Positions 12,722 through 26,200 of a stretch of 64,000 bases of DNA are shown here, piece by piece. Every line of letters starts with the position of its first letter. Within the stretch, counting starts at the first letter, position 1. The position numbers were made by a program, and so were the translations under genes. The notes beneath the pieces are model-generated. The model was not told the origin of the DNA. It was given only the letters and a program-made list of their open reading frames with translations, and made no database searches. This DNA comes from Aphrophora alni. Taxonomy: Eukaryota; Arthropoda; Insecta; Hemiptera; Aphrophoridae. Where the stretch lies: assembly GCA_963513935.1 (NCBI GenBank), contig OY740769.1, positions 101,349,762 to 101,413,761 on the forward strand, written 5' to 3'.

Positions 12722-12756
<35 letters not shown>

Positions 12757-14067
12757 AAACCAAAAGGGAGAATTAAATTATCTTGTTACCGTTTACAACC
12801 GCAAAAGAATTCTATGTTTATTGTGATTAATTTTTTTTTGTAATGGCACCCTTAAACAGGCAGTAAATATTAGGGGTTCTATTTTTTCTCTTTTCTAAGA
12901 ATATACGAATATCTATTCTTTAAGTAAATTTTATTTATTTTTTCTTCTCTCTTTTTCTTTATATATGTGCATTGATTTTGTTATAAATTTTGGATAAATT
13001 AATTTTATATACTATATTTTTTGTTTTACAAGTGTAGCATATTTGATAAATACTTCAGTTGGTGTATTTAGTTTAAATTTCATTATAAATAAACCTACGA
13101 ATAAAAGAAGAGTTGTACTAGGGCGAATATTTGAAGGAAAAACTATGAAAATTCAAAATTATTGTAATTTTGTAGTAACCCATTACTTGTCCTAAAAGCT
13201 AAAATCAATTATAAATTAACACTAGACTAGAGATAGATAATATAAATGACTGTTGTTTATTAACACAATTATGATTTTACAAGATAATTATTTTACAGGT
13301 TTAATTTGTATTTAGTTTTTAGTTTTACTCGGGTATTGTTCTTACTTTTTTTTTATTTTTTATTTCTCAGCTAGTCCCTTTTTATGTATATGGCTAAAAT
13401 GTTCAAGTGATAACAAGAAAATAATCAATAGTTAGAAATAAAAGTTTTAAAGAACAACTTAATTATTTGGTGATACTTAAGTCTATATGGGTGATATGCT
13501 TTGGATGATTTCAGAATACGCGATGATTTTACAATATTCTGAAAAATAGAAGGAATCAATTTGGATTAAGAGTCAATTGATCGTTATTTCCTTTATTTTT
13601 GTTTTTTTTATGGTTTATAGTTTATAAACACAAGATGGTATTGTTTAAAATACCTATTTTTGATGAATGTTTAACTGATGCTGGCCACTTACCAGATTGC
13701 TACTATTTATAGTTACCAAATGTTTTTGTAGAAGTATAACTGTGATTATTATAACTGAGTCTTTTATCTAAGGTGATAAAATTATGTCTTCTTTTGAATT
13801 ATATAATATACTATTAATTACATTCAGAGCCCTTGTTAAAGGTGTGTATAGTTTGATGTCCTCTCCAACAATAATACCAATAATCCTCTTTACCTTCTTT
13901 TTTCCCCTGTAGGAAACCTTTTTTGACCGTAGGAACCTCTTTTCTTAATTATTTTTCTTCACTTCCATTTGATATTATATATATTTGAACTGCACTTTAA
14001 TAACACATATATGCACTGGGTATTTTAAAATTGTATGGGTTACAATTCTTATGGTTTTATATATACA

Positions 14068-14105
<38 letters not shown>

Positions 14106-14163
14106 ATTATAATATCAAACGGAAGTGAAGAAAAATAGTTAATAAGTTATAAAATATATGTAA

Positions 14164-14209
<46 letters not shown>

Positions 14210-17200
14210 TGATTAATGAAATGTGACATGAATTAAAATGGGATATGTAATGGGAAGTTTGGTTAGGTTAGGTTAGGTTGTTGGATTAAGTTAGGTTAGG
14301 TTAATGAGGTAGTACCCTGAAGTGATAGTTTATTTACTAACTGAGCTATGGTATCATTATATCATTTATATCAAAATTATATTATGGAAAAAAATTTAAA
14401 AAATTAGGGGGGGGAATATGTTTTTAGAATTTTATTCTTTATTTCAATGTCCAGAATTATTTCCTAAATTAAATTTAAAAAATGGAAAACTGCATTATTT
14501 AAAATTGTTATTATATGTCATTTTAGATAATAATTAGGCTTAATAATTGACCTAGATGTATCAGAGTTTGTTAATTTAGCTGGCATTTTTAATTTGTTAA
14601 TTTAATTAACACTTGACAGAGCTAATCTTACAAAACAGTGAGAATTTAAAAAAATAATAATTCACAATTTTTTACAACATTCTATATTTTGTTCAGTTGA
14701 ATTGATTAAGATATTATCCAACTCTCAAGGCAATTTTTGTTTGGATATAGCCCAAAAACTCAAATTTACATTTTTTATTTTTTGGTTAATATAATGTAAT
14801 TCAAAATGCTTGTGTTTTTTAAGTTCCTGAGTTAAAGTTTTACATTGATGTTTTTAAAGTTTCAGAGCTAAACTTTTACATTAATGTTTTTATTGTTGGT
14901 TAACAAATGGCACAAATTACCAACATGACTTTAAAATGTTAAACCTTTTATTAACATGACGTTTTGAATGATATTTATAAAAACAGATTTTATGTTTCTA
15001 AAAGTGTTGAATTTAACATCGGTACTTAGGCCAGAGGATGAAATCAGCTAATGAGTTGAAGACTTTTACTTTGAGAATTTAAAGTTATACAGACATATTA
15101 TATTATATTAAGTTCTGCATGCATACTCCCTATTTTATTTTACAGTATAATTAGTGTGCAATTAATTATTTCACATTTTTATTTGTACTGCATTATTTTA
15201 AAAATTCTTGGTTTCATAGATAAGGGGGTAATCTACAATTCAATAATAGGTCACTTTTTCAACTTAAGTCACGTTTTTTACCAAATCACTAAAATAATTG
15301 TTTCTCTAAAAATTAACTGAAAGTCCCTTTTTTGTCTAAAAATTAATCAAGTTAAATTTTTAGATTTTCTCTATTTTAAAAATTTTCTTTACCTAAATTA
15401 ATTCTAACTTCATCTTATTAAAACCCAGATTTGATTATAATTTATTCTATCAAGAATTTTATGAGAATCGTTATTAAGTTATTATGAAAGAATTACATTG
15501 ATTTTTGTATCAAATAAATTCTTAATACATGAAAAAATTATTTAATAAATTGTTTTTATACAGTTAAAACAGTCATTGATGGATCAATTAAAGCCACGGC
15601 TAGAAGGCGACATCTTAAAGCTACAAAACATTACACTCAAGTTTTGTGGTAAAGGTATAGATCCACCTGAAGCCACAGCAGTGTTTATGCCAATTCTCAT
15701 GTATTCATGTCCTCAATCTTTCTCTACGGTTGCTTATTTTGAGGTGAGTTGTAATATTGAAAACATCTTAATTTTATTTTATTTGTAAGTATATGATGTA
15801 CTAGCTGATGGCCCCAGTTTCACCTGGGGATAGTTGAGATAGTTTTATAAAGAATTTTTTTTTTTTTTTTTTATCACAACCTAATGGTGGTGCTATGGAA
15901 ATAAAATTTGCCCAAATACAATAACACACCAATTTTTATCAAAATCGACCCTTAAATAACAAAGATATATATGATACTTCTTTTAGGCGTGAAAACCACC
16001 CTTGGAGTGGAACTTTTTCAAAACCCTTTCTTAGTAAGCATCTACAGACCTACCCCAAACCATGTTAAAAAATTCATAGCTCTAGGCTTCTTGGATACAG
16101 AGATATGTTTTAGGGGTAAAAAACACCCTTGGAGTGGAAATTTTCAAAACCCTTTCTTATTACACATCTACAGACCTAACCCCAAACCATGTTAACAAAT
16201 TCATAGCTCTAGTCCTCTTGGATTCAGAGATTTCGTGATCAGTCATTGAGTTTTAACACGTTAACTGCCACCATAAGAGGGTTCTACGAAATCCTGTAAT
16301 GCCAACTTGAATTATTGGTGTATTGTTGCTGATATCGATTTTTTATTGTTACAAAGGCTATTTATATACATTTTCTTCAATTATTCATGCGGAGAAATTG
16401 AGGTTAGTTTTGGACCGATCGGGCCGGCACATTCAATTTTCATCGCACGTTCGCTTAAAAGTGAAGGCGCCGACCCGATCGGGCCACAACTTGTTTCCGC
16501 CGAACATTTGTTAGTTCGGGAAAATTAGTTAATTTGGCAAAATACAATCTACATCAACCAAAATATGTTACTAACACTTTTATAATAACTAATGTATACC
16601 ATTATATTAATTGTTTACATATTAACAGCTTGAAACCAGTTTTCATATAACTTAGAGTTGGTCTATCTTTCAAAAAAAAGTGCCAATCCGATAGGACCGT
16701 GAAAGTTTGTATTTTTCAACAGCGAAAAGAGAGTTATAAAATAAATCTAAACTGGGAACCGAGTGTTCTGCTTTTAAACATAGGATGTGCAATGTCCAAA
16801 TAGTACGGCTTGTCCCTGCTAGAATGCGCTGTAGTGTTGCAGTCGAGCAAAACAACAACAATGACATATTTGAGATGCCGGCCCGATCGGGTCGGCTGAT
16901 TGCTCTATCCACAGAAACTGTGCCGACCCGATCGGGTCGGCGTGGCAGTTAACGTGTTAACTTTTATATAATTATGTAGATGACTTTTAAGTGTAAATTA
17001 AGTTTTTTTTAATTATTAAATTATAATTCATACATGTATGTTGTATTGAAAAGTTTTTGTGATAGATCAATAAAATCCATCTTAAGATTTAGAATTATGT
17101 CTCTGTTATCTGTGCAGGTCACTGCATCCTAAACAGTTAGACCGATGTTTATCAAATTTAGTATGTCGATATATATTGGCTGCTTCTTCTTTTTTAAATA

Positions 17201-20200
17201 TGTTTTTGACAATTTCTTTATTACTCAGAATGTAGAGATACTTGTAACAGGCCTCTAGTTTGTATAGTGAGTATACCACTCTTTGCTTGCCAAGTGAGAA
17301 GAACCAGGTTCGATTTTCGTAAAGGCCAAAAAATGTTTTACAATAGATTCATTTAGAGTCACTGTGTAAAGAGGAGACTACTTGTGGCCTCATGCTTCAC
17401 CAAAAAGATTATAACACATAATGATTTTGTTGAAATTTAACCTCTTAACAACTTAAACAATTTGTAGTGATCGTTCCCCAAAAAATACTATATCTAAGTT
17501 GCTGGTGAAATCATGAAAATTAATTATGATTGCCATCTCAAAATTGGTTTTACCTATCAATTTTTTCTTAAATGTACAGGTCCTTGAGCGACTTGCATAC
17601 GAAAAACAATTAAGGTTCACGAATAATTTAAAAAAATCAAAGTTTCTTGACTGCTTAACATTGTCATTTTAGTTTTTTACAAAGTTACTCGCAACCATAA
17701 TTTTCTTTTGTAAGCTGTTGTCTTTGTTAAATTTATTGAGAATTTTACAAATTATATCAGGATTTAAAACAGTTAATCAGAAATTTGTCTTTGTAGTGCA
17801 CGACTTGGTCATTAAAGGAAGAGAATAATCATGAAAACCATTCGAAAATTGTGTCAGTAATTTGAGCTGTATGATTGATTTATCCTGTTTTTTTGTATTT
17901 TTCTGATGTTAGAAAGGTCAAATTTTAAAAAGTTAAAATATCTTGATAAAACAGGTTCAAATTGAAATTTGTTTATACTTATTCATTAATTTTTTTATTT
18001 CAATAATTATTTAAAAGTTATATTGTAAATGTTTAGTAAAAAAATATTTATAAATATGTTTTTATTTTTCTAGTTATTTAAATCTAAAATGAATATTTTG
18101 TGCAGAATCTTCGAACTAATCATCTAGGTCGTTTAGTAATCTATACGGAAGTGCTTACTACATCTATGCATTTAATCCATGGACCACCATTAGCTCATGG
18201 TCTGGCAATCATTCCATGTCGGCAGACTACAGGAGTTGGTAGGTCTTTGTGTAGATTCATTTGTTGTTACTTTTTGTGATAGTGTTTTATTATTTTAAAA
18301 AAGTGAATTTAAATGTTGATTACCCTGTACATATATTAAAGAAGATCTCTTAGTAGGGTTTTTCAATTAGAAGCCACTTTCTAAAAATGAACTAAGTTAA
18401 AACTCACTTTTCCCCTCATTTTAAACTTTTATTAAGTAACTTCGTTTTGATAAAACCCAGATTTTTTTTGTAATTTTAATATACTGTCAAGTTACCTTTG
18501 AAGCAAATCAGAGGGGCTATAATATGTTTCTGCCATGTATGTATGTTGGTCTTTAAGTTGCGGCATCATAGATGCTGAGACAGAATTTTCTTTATCTGGT
18601 TGTTTTCTATACTTTGATCTTTGAACAATGGCAGGTACAGATTTGATAGGAATTCAAACATTTCACAAATTTTAACTGTCTCCAACCAAGCAGTTTTTTT
18701 ACAAAATGTTTCTTTTAAATCAGGGTACTTCATAGGATCAATTGCAATAAAACAAAACATTTTCTTTATACAAAATTTCTGTTATTTAAGTAAAGGTTTT
18801 AGGTTAAAGTTTAATAGGGCACATAGCCTATTAGTTTAGATTTTGTATGGATAGGAGATACAGGCGTACCTTGGGAAATTTGTCCTTGGTATTAACAAAA
18901 AAAAAAAAAAGGAAAAAAAAAAGCTTTCGCAATGATATACTCTCTACTGATTGAGAAAGGGAACAGTGTTTATGAAATATTTTATAACTTTAGTGGTTTT
19001 TGTTGTTTTTGTGTGTCTTTTCTTATTTGTGTACTATTAGCTAATACCAAGAACCACTTTCCTAGGTAATCTTGTGTCTCCTATCCATATAAAATCTAAA
19101 TTATTATATAAGTAAGAAATTTTAAGATTTATACAAAAAAATTTTAATAAAATTACAAGATATTGATTTTCTTTTAAAATCAAATATACATCTTTTTTTT
19201 TGTCACAAAACTTTTATCAAACTTTTCTCTAATCACTACAAAATTTGAGCTGTATGTTAATATATTTTTAATGGATAATTTGTTAAAGTTTGAGTCTATT
19301 TCAAACCATATTTCAAGTTTTATAAACTCAGAAAAGACACAGCTATTGGTATCTAAACAAAATTTGCCTGATTTATCAACATCCAAGAAATATGAAGTCT
19401 TATTCTTTATATTTTTCTGAACAAAATGCTATATTTTCATATAGATGAATACGATTTTATAGTGATGTAAATACCTCATTTGCACATATTTCAAACCGTG
19501 TAATTAGGTAACTAGAGAAAAAAGTCATTTCTCACTCTTTTGAGTTGACAAAATGAGGATTTACAAGACAACATATAGAAGTGAAACATGGGTCCTGGAA
19601 GCAGGAATCAGCTGAACTTCTAGATATGTTTCAAAGGAAACTATTAAGACTAATATTGGGACCAATTAAAAGTAACAGAAACTGGAGAATAAATGTGAAC
19701 TATAAGATTTACAGATTATGGAAAGAAACAGCACCATCAAAATATATAAAACCGTAGATACTACAATGGGATATTGTAACCCCCCAAAAAGATATTAAAT
19801 GGTCAAATAGAAGGGAAATGATTAGCAGGTTAAACCCTGAAGAAGATGGTAAGAAATTGTAACAGAAGATATTGAGGCAATATTGAACATAAAGGAATGG
19901 AGAAAAACTGTGTTTGATAGAAATAGAAATGAAAGAGGCTAAGGCCCATAGTAGTAGGCCTCCGTAAAAACGAAGACCGTAAAAACTAATACAGAAATTA
20001 TATCATAATATGGAAGTGTCAAAACCCGATATCTGAAATATACACTGATATGAGTAATTTAACACCAGTTTTGCTTACGTAAACAGGGTGATTAAAACAA
20101 AAAACGTTCCAAGAATGTGGAGCAATTTGGCATACAGTTATGGAAAACTGTGGAGTTCTTGAGATTAAATTTCCCTTGTAAATTGTCTTACACATACCTC

Positions 20201-23200
20201 CTTTGTTGCTGAGGTATGTTCAAATAATTGCTGCTAATTTATTTGTATAAAAGAACTTGAAAGAAGCAATATTTAAAACTAAGACATAAAACATTATTTG
20301 AATAAACACAACCCCTGTAGACAACACCATAATTAACAGAAAACTACATAAAGATAAGATTCATTAATGTATATCAATAAAATCAGTAAACTTAAATATT
20401 TGTATGTTTCGTGGCCACTTGATCACTGTCAATTATTATAGTTGTATTGAAATTTATAGGTAGATTAATGCCATGTTCCGCTCTCCCTCTATAGCTATCC
20501 TACTCTGCTTCCTCTACTTCCATTTTTAGGGAATGTGGTTCTTGTTATAAAATAATGAATTGTTTCTTGCACTTTTTTTGTCTGCAACATGACAGATCAA
20601 CAATAAAATTATGTAATGAAGAAAATAATAACATTTTAAATATACAAAAATTGTCCAACTAACACCTTACCATACAACCTTTTACGTCGGACGCTGTGTA
20701 AATGTTTCAATATAGAGTAAAGTTGCAATTCAAGAGAATAAAATTAGTCAATTGCCTACTTCCAAAACCGAACCAAATAAACACATAATGGAAAATTTCC
20801 AACAATGGAAATATTACTTTTTCATCATATACATTTTTAGTTAGGAACTTGAATATAAGAAAGATATAATTTTTATTTATTAATCACGATTTCATTTTAA
20901 TCATACATTTTATTTAAATCATAATTTATTTCAACCAACTGTGACTTCTGAATTTAACTTACTGCATTAAAAACCAAAATAACTGTAATTTCTTTTAAAA
21001 ATTGAAAGATGTACATTCATTTTCAGAAAATTAAAATGTTTTCCGTGTTTTTCTTCACATTTTTAGAATGGAAAAGAGAAATAAAACAGACTCACTAATC
21101 ATGAGAAATTGCATAGCACAAGATGAGGAACACAACTTTTTAGTCCATGGTCAAAACCTTGAAACTCAACAGGATTGGACCATACTTGGGGATTTCTGTA
21201 TACCCCTTGATTTGGTGTGGAGAACTTTCCTCTTTTGAATGGACCCCGCAAATGATCAAGTTCATGCGAACACATTGCAAAACACTTTCCTGATCCGAAG
21301 TATTTAGAGAGGATGATTTCTGAAGCTAAGTGCCCACTATGTGATATATCACCACCACGCAATGCTGTTGGCTGTAGAAACGGTTTTGATGAGGGGAGAT
21401 TTACCTATAGACATGATAGTGTTCTGTCAGTGGACTGAGAGCCCTAAGTTTAAGAATAGCAATTGCAAGAAAGGCGGGCAATCAAAATCTATTATTGCAG
21501 ACTCAAATTCACTATGTTAGAGAAGGAAGTAAAACTTCAAGAATGTGTTCCAGGCCAGTTTCAAATTTCTAGCTGGCTTTTGATTGGAAGATTTTAATAG
21601 ATTGTGCAAATAGTCACTACCAATTCCCTGAGGAAATAGCCATTACTAATCTTTTCCCTGACATCACAGCTTATTCCCTGAGCACAAAACAACTCATCAT
21701 GGTGGCGCTCATAGTACCCTGGGAAACTAACATCCCTCAGCAACATCTCTACAAAATGAATAAATATTTTTATTTGGAAGCAGCTGCTCGATTCAAAAGT
21801 TTCACTAAACAGTTGTTCATAGTTGAAGTTGTAGCATGTGGACTACCATCAAACAGCATTGTTGATTTCCTGAAGAGACTGACTTTGGGTAGAAGAAAAA
21901 TAAAAGAATTTTATAACATGTGTACAAAGAAACTTAGTATGCTTCATACCTTCTATGGGTTAAATTCCTATGGGAAGAAGAGACCCGTGGAAGGGAGATG
22001 AGGGGAACATTGTGGTCACATAAAGACGTCTTAACCCTCCATGGCTGGTCGTCAGTCTAGGGGCAGCCTAATTCCTGACCATGCCAGATGGGCCTGTCTT
22101 AAATAACAGTGATACCACATCTTTGCCATGCTCCTTTCATCATTTTATCTATACATAATGTACAGAATTATGTTATGAGTCAAAAAATTAATAGCAAAAT
22201 GTTTTTGGATAAATCCATTTTGTGAGCCCTGAGACCAAAAAAGTGTTTTTTGGAATGACGTCGTCTGTGTAGTGCAAACATATCTACATCTCAAACTTGC
22301 GGATCGATTTTAATAGTATGTTTTGGCCATATCTTGGTACTTTATTTTCAGTTTTGAGTGAAAACTTAAAATTTGAAGTTAGTTGTCACAAAAAACACTA
22401 AATTATGATTTTCTCAAAATAGTCAAAATCGACAATAACAATTTTGATTAAATTTTGCTCAAGTGTATTCTCTAAGGACCCAAACAAAATATATTGATTA
22501 TCATCATTCCTAAAATTCTGATGTGTTGGTTATTGGTAAAAAATGGTGTTGTTAAAAAATAAATACATAATTTTTCAAAATTGGCATTATTGATTTAATT
22601 CAAATTTTTAGTGAATTTTGAAGAACAATGGTCTGAGCCCAACTGAGAAATTGAAAGTAAATAAATATTACTGTTCAGGAATATATGTAAAAAAGGCAAA
22701 AAATTATCCAAACAAAGCTTAATTTTAATCAAATACAATTTATGCTGAGGTGTTACTAGTTAAAGACACAAGTCATGCAATTTTAAGCTCTTATTTAAAT
22801 ATATAATTTTTTTTTTTTTTTTTTCACGAAAAGTGGCATCCATGTTTCATTTTCATTTTTTAACTAATAACTACCACATTGACATTTTGGGGACGATTAG
22901 TTTTAGTTTTGTGTTGTGTAGTTGTGATATTTTGTTTATTGTTTGGTTTATGTTTGCATCATTTGTAATTGTAACTTCAACTGCCGCCTATATAAATAAT
23001 GGTAATAATAGTTATAAAACAACAAAATCAAACTAACCATTTTATCATCTTTTTCAATGGTTTCTTCTTCATCCAAACTTTTGATTGATGTTATTATAGT
23101 ACGTAAAATAAATATTTAAATAACACACTTCTATATGATTGGTCTTGATGAGCAGTAGAGGAAGCTCAGCTTGGCCTTGCATTATCATTATTTTTCCGAA

Positions 23201-26200
23201 GAGTATAATCAATTAATTGGAAGATTTAAAATCAATTAGCCTTCTCTCATCCACACTGCCTCTTCCTCCTTGCTAATACCATTTAACCATTGTTGGAGTA
23301 TGTTATTTTATGATTGCTCTTTTCATATATCAATTGTAAGACTAAAACAAATATCCACTGTTATAGGTCGAGGAGGAAATGTTTGGTTAAGTCCTGACGG
23401 CTGTGCAATGTTTTCTTTACAACTTCACCTTCCATTGAAATCAGAATTGGGTCAACATTTACCTTTTGTTCAACATATAGTTGCTCTTGCAATAGTTCAC
23501 AGTATTAGCAAACAACCAGGAATGAAGGTTAATATAATTCTTTAATACTTTTGTAATTGTTAGAAGGATGGGCTTTTATTAATATTTTTAATTTTTCAAT
23601 TTTAGTATGAAGAAAAAAACGAAAAATATTTTGAAAATTGATTCTAAGAAAAATATTAAATTTATTGCAGATTTTGCTAGTTATTAAACAAATTTAAGTA
23701 CAATAGAATTCCAATTATCTGGACCTCCAATCATCCGGATCCCCAATTATCCAGGTCAATTTTAATTGAGAGATTAACAGTGTCAGTTTGTATTATCTTC
23801 TCTCACTCTGCCGCGTTCGATCCCTACTTTGGACAGGCCACTTGCCGCGTTTCGAACTCTTTGTGCCTTCACTTACCGCGAATCTTAACCTCGCTTTGGA
23901 ACGCCGCTCGTCGGGCGGTCGTGTCTGTTCAATCGCGGACAAGACCAAGTTGCTCACTTTTACACTTTTTCTTAATCAAAGATATTGCAAAACTTGGCTT
24001 TTGCAAGTCTGAGTCTGTTCTCAATAACTTACAATTTTATTTTACGAAAATTCCCTGAATTTTATTTCTATTGCTCATTGATTTTACTTTTTACTTTTAC
24101 CCACTCTCTCTCTCTGGGGAAGTGCCTTTTGGAAGAAATCGGCTCCTGAATTCTGATAATAATTCTTAATTATTTATATTTCTTATATTATACCAGAGCA
24201 CATTTATAATTATGAATTTTCTAATCTCTAATTATTTAAAGAAGAAATGTTAAAAACCAGAATGGTGAATGAAAAGAATTAACACTTGAGAATAAAAATT
24301 TTATATATTATTGACCATCAAACACATTAAAACAATTTTAAACTTTTTTAGAACAACAAACACAATATTATTACACAATTAATATGACATAAATTTCTTA
24401 TTTATTAATACAAAATCGAAAAATGCTAGACTATTTCAGCTAGGACTACAAATAGTTTTTCCTGGACTGAAATAGTCGTATTTAAGTTTGAACCTTATTC
24501 TAAACCAAAGCTGAGTTAATTGGAATCTAAAGATGTTAATATATTTAAAATTTCCCCAATGAATTGTCAATTTAAATGAATTTACTTTTTACGAATTATT
24601 CTATAGATTTAGTGTACCTTCACACTTAACATGAAGGTCTTGAAGTTGTGAAGTTCTTTGCTGTAAATGGTTTACGATGTCTTCAAGTTTTTTCCTCTCC
24701 AATTCCTGGTTATGTTAAAGTTGTGGACTGCTGGTAGTAATTACAAATCCTTGCTGACTAGTCTTCTTTGTAGATGGATCTTCTTGTTTATTGATTTTCG
24801 AAAATAGTTAAATTTTTTATAAGTTACTTTATATTACATGAAATGTTTATCTTGAAATTTATCGAAGTTGAATTTAGAAAAAATAGTGGAGCGACTAAAA
24901 TAACGTCCTTCCTGCTCGGCGACTGTTATTAGAGTTTTTCTAAGTTGAATTTAGAAGAAATTAGTAGAGTGACAAAAGTAACGTCCTTCCTGCTCGGCGA
25001 CTGAAACTAGAGTATCGGTCTTTCGACCGACAATTTTGGCTCTCCCTTTTTGTGGGAATGTTCCCGCAAAAGGTAACCAATTTTTCTCCCTTTCGTGAAG
25101 AAATGTCTCTTCTGTAGATTTCTAAGTTTTCGGCTGATTTTCTCCGAAACTTTTATGCTAGAAGCTCTCCTAGGCTTAGTTTTCATCTATTGTTTTACTT
25201 TTATAAACTATTTTCTATTAAAAACCCTTTTAATAGATATTTTGTTCTTTCTATTATTTCACTTTATTTGAGCTAACAGTTGGTCAGGCAAATCGTACTT
25301 GTGATCTCTGACATCACGCTACCTGAGGCGATTATTCCTGCTGGATCTTGCAAATTGTGATTTTGAACCCTTTTTCGTACTTTTTGCTGTAACTCTTGAA
25401 CGGTTGGCCCGATCTTCAATTTCTCTTCGGATTCATCTTCTTCCTGTTCTTGAGGGTCTTGTCAAACTTAATTCGACGTTTTTGGCCGCGTATTTCTCGA
25501 GTTACCGCACTTTTTTCGAATGTCTATTTTTTCACAACCTAACTTTTTACTTAAGTCCCTTTTCAAAATTCTTTTGCACTAAAGTTATTCTCCTGGTCCT
25601 ATAACGGAAATAACTTTTTAGTTTTTCATCGTAGCGAGTTATTGATGCGAGTTATTGAGTTATTGATGTAGTGACTTTTTGATCGTCGTATTTATCGTTT
25701 ATAAAATCCCCCCCCATTATTAATTTTCAACTCTGCTCTGTTGTTTTACATTTATATACCTTTATTATACATTATCTATTACTTATTTCTCCCCTTTAAC
25801 CTTTAATTTTACTGCTTTTGGGTTTTAACTTTTTACCTTTTGTTTTTATTATATCTCCCCCCCACTTTAACTTTAAATCTTATTCTGACCACATATTATT
25901 ATTCCCTACGATTGTCTTTCCATTTGTTATTATTAGTTTTATTTAGTTTATTCCCCTTTCACCTTTAAAATCTTAAAAAATTCTCCAAGAATGACTTTCT
26001 AAGTCCTTTTTCCCCTTGTTATTATTATTATTATTATTATTTCTTTTTTATTGCTGATTATTATTATGTGTCCTATGGTTTATGACTCTATTACTTTTGA
26101 TTTTTGATTTTCCCCTTTTTGCAAATTTTAGGTTTTTGAGCCCCTCTAATTTCTTTAATAACTTTTTTGTTTTAAGTGCTTTTACATTTATTTGTTGATA

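Larger units (their letters stand above)
10351..15563 (+). other. HLCS intron with several small repeats
   Basis: This 5.2-kb intron holds a small fold-back (10798-10919), a Tigger-derived MITE (12140-12622), TA microsatellites, an inverted repeat spanning one of them (13944-14146), and interstitial TTAGG repeats (14261-14304). The stretches 10920-12139 and 14305-15563 show only AT-rich sequence. Confidence 0.7.
15744..18105 (+). other. HLCS intron
   Basis: The intron contains an interspersed repeat with a 127-bp duplication (15800-16240), a piggyBac-type MITE (16257-16956) and a tRNA-like SINE head (about 17262-17330). From 17400 to 18105 nothing was recognised. Confidence 0.7.
18239..23366 (+). 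other. HLCS intron with LINE relics and a fold-back
   Basis: This 5.1-kb intron contains an inverted-repeat element (18835-19100), two LINE 3' relics (about 19552-19965 and 21290-22005) and part of an interspersed repeat shared with 47.4 kb. The stretches 19970-21280 and 22560-23366 show nothing else recognisable. Confidence 0.7.

Noticed and set aside
17262..17330. Functional tRNA gene
   Set aside because: Only A- and B-box-like segments are present; the acceptor and anticodon stems do not pair.
21099..21362. 87-residue minus-strand ORF
   Set aside because: It overlaps the plus-strand LINE relic and has no recognised domain; most likely a shadow frame.
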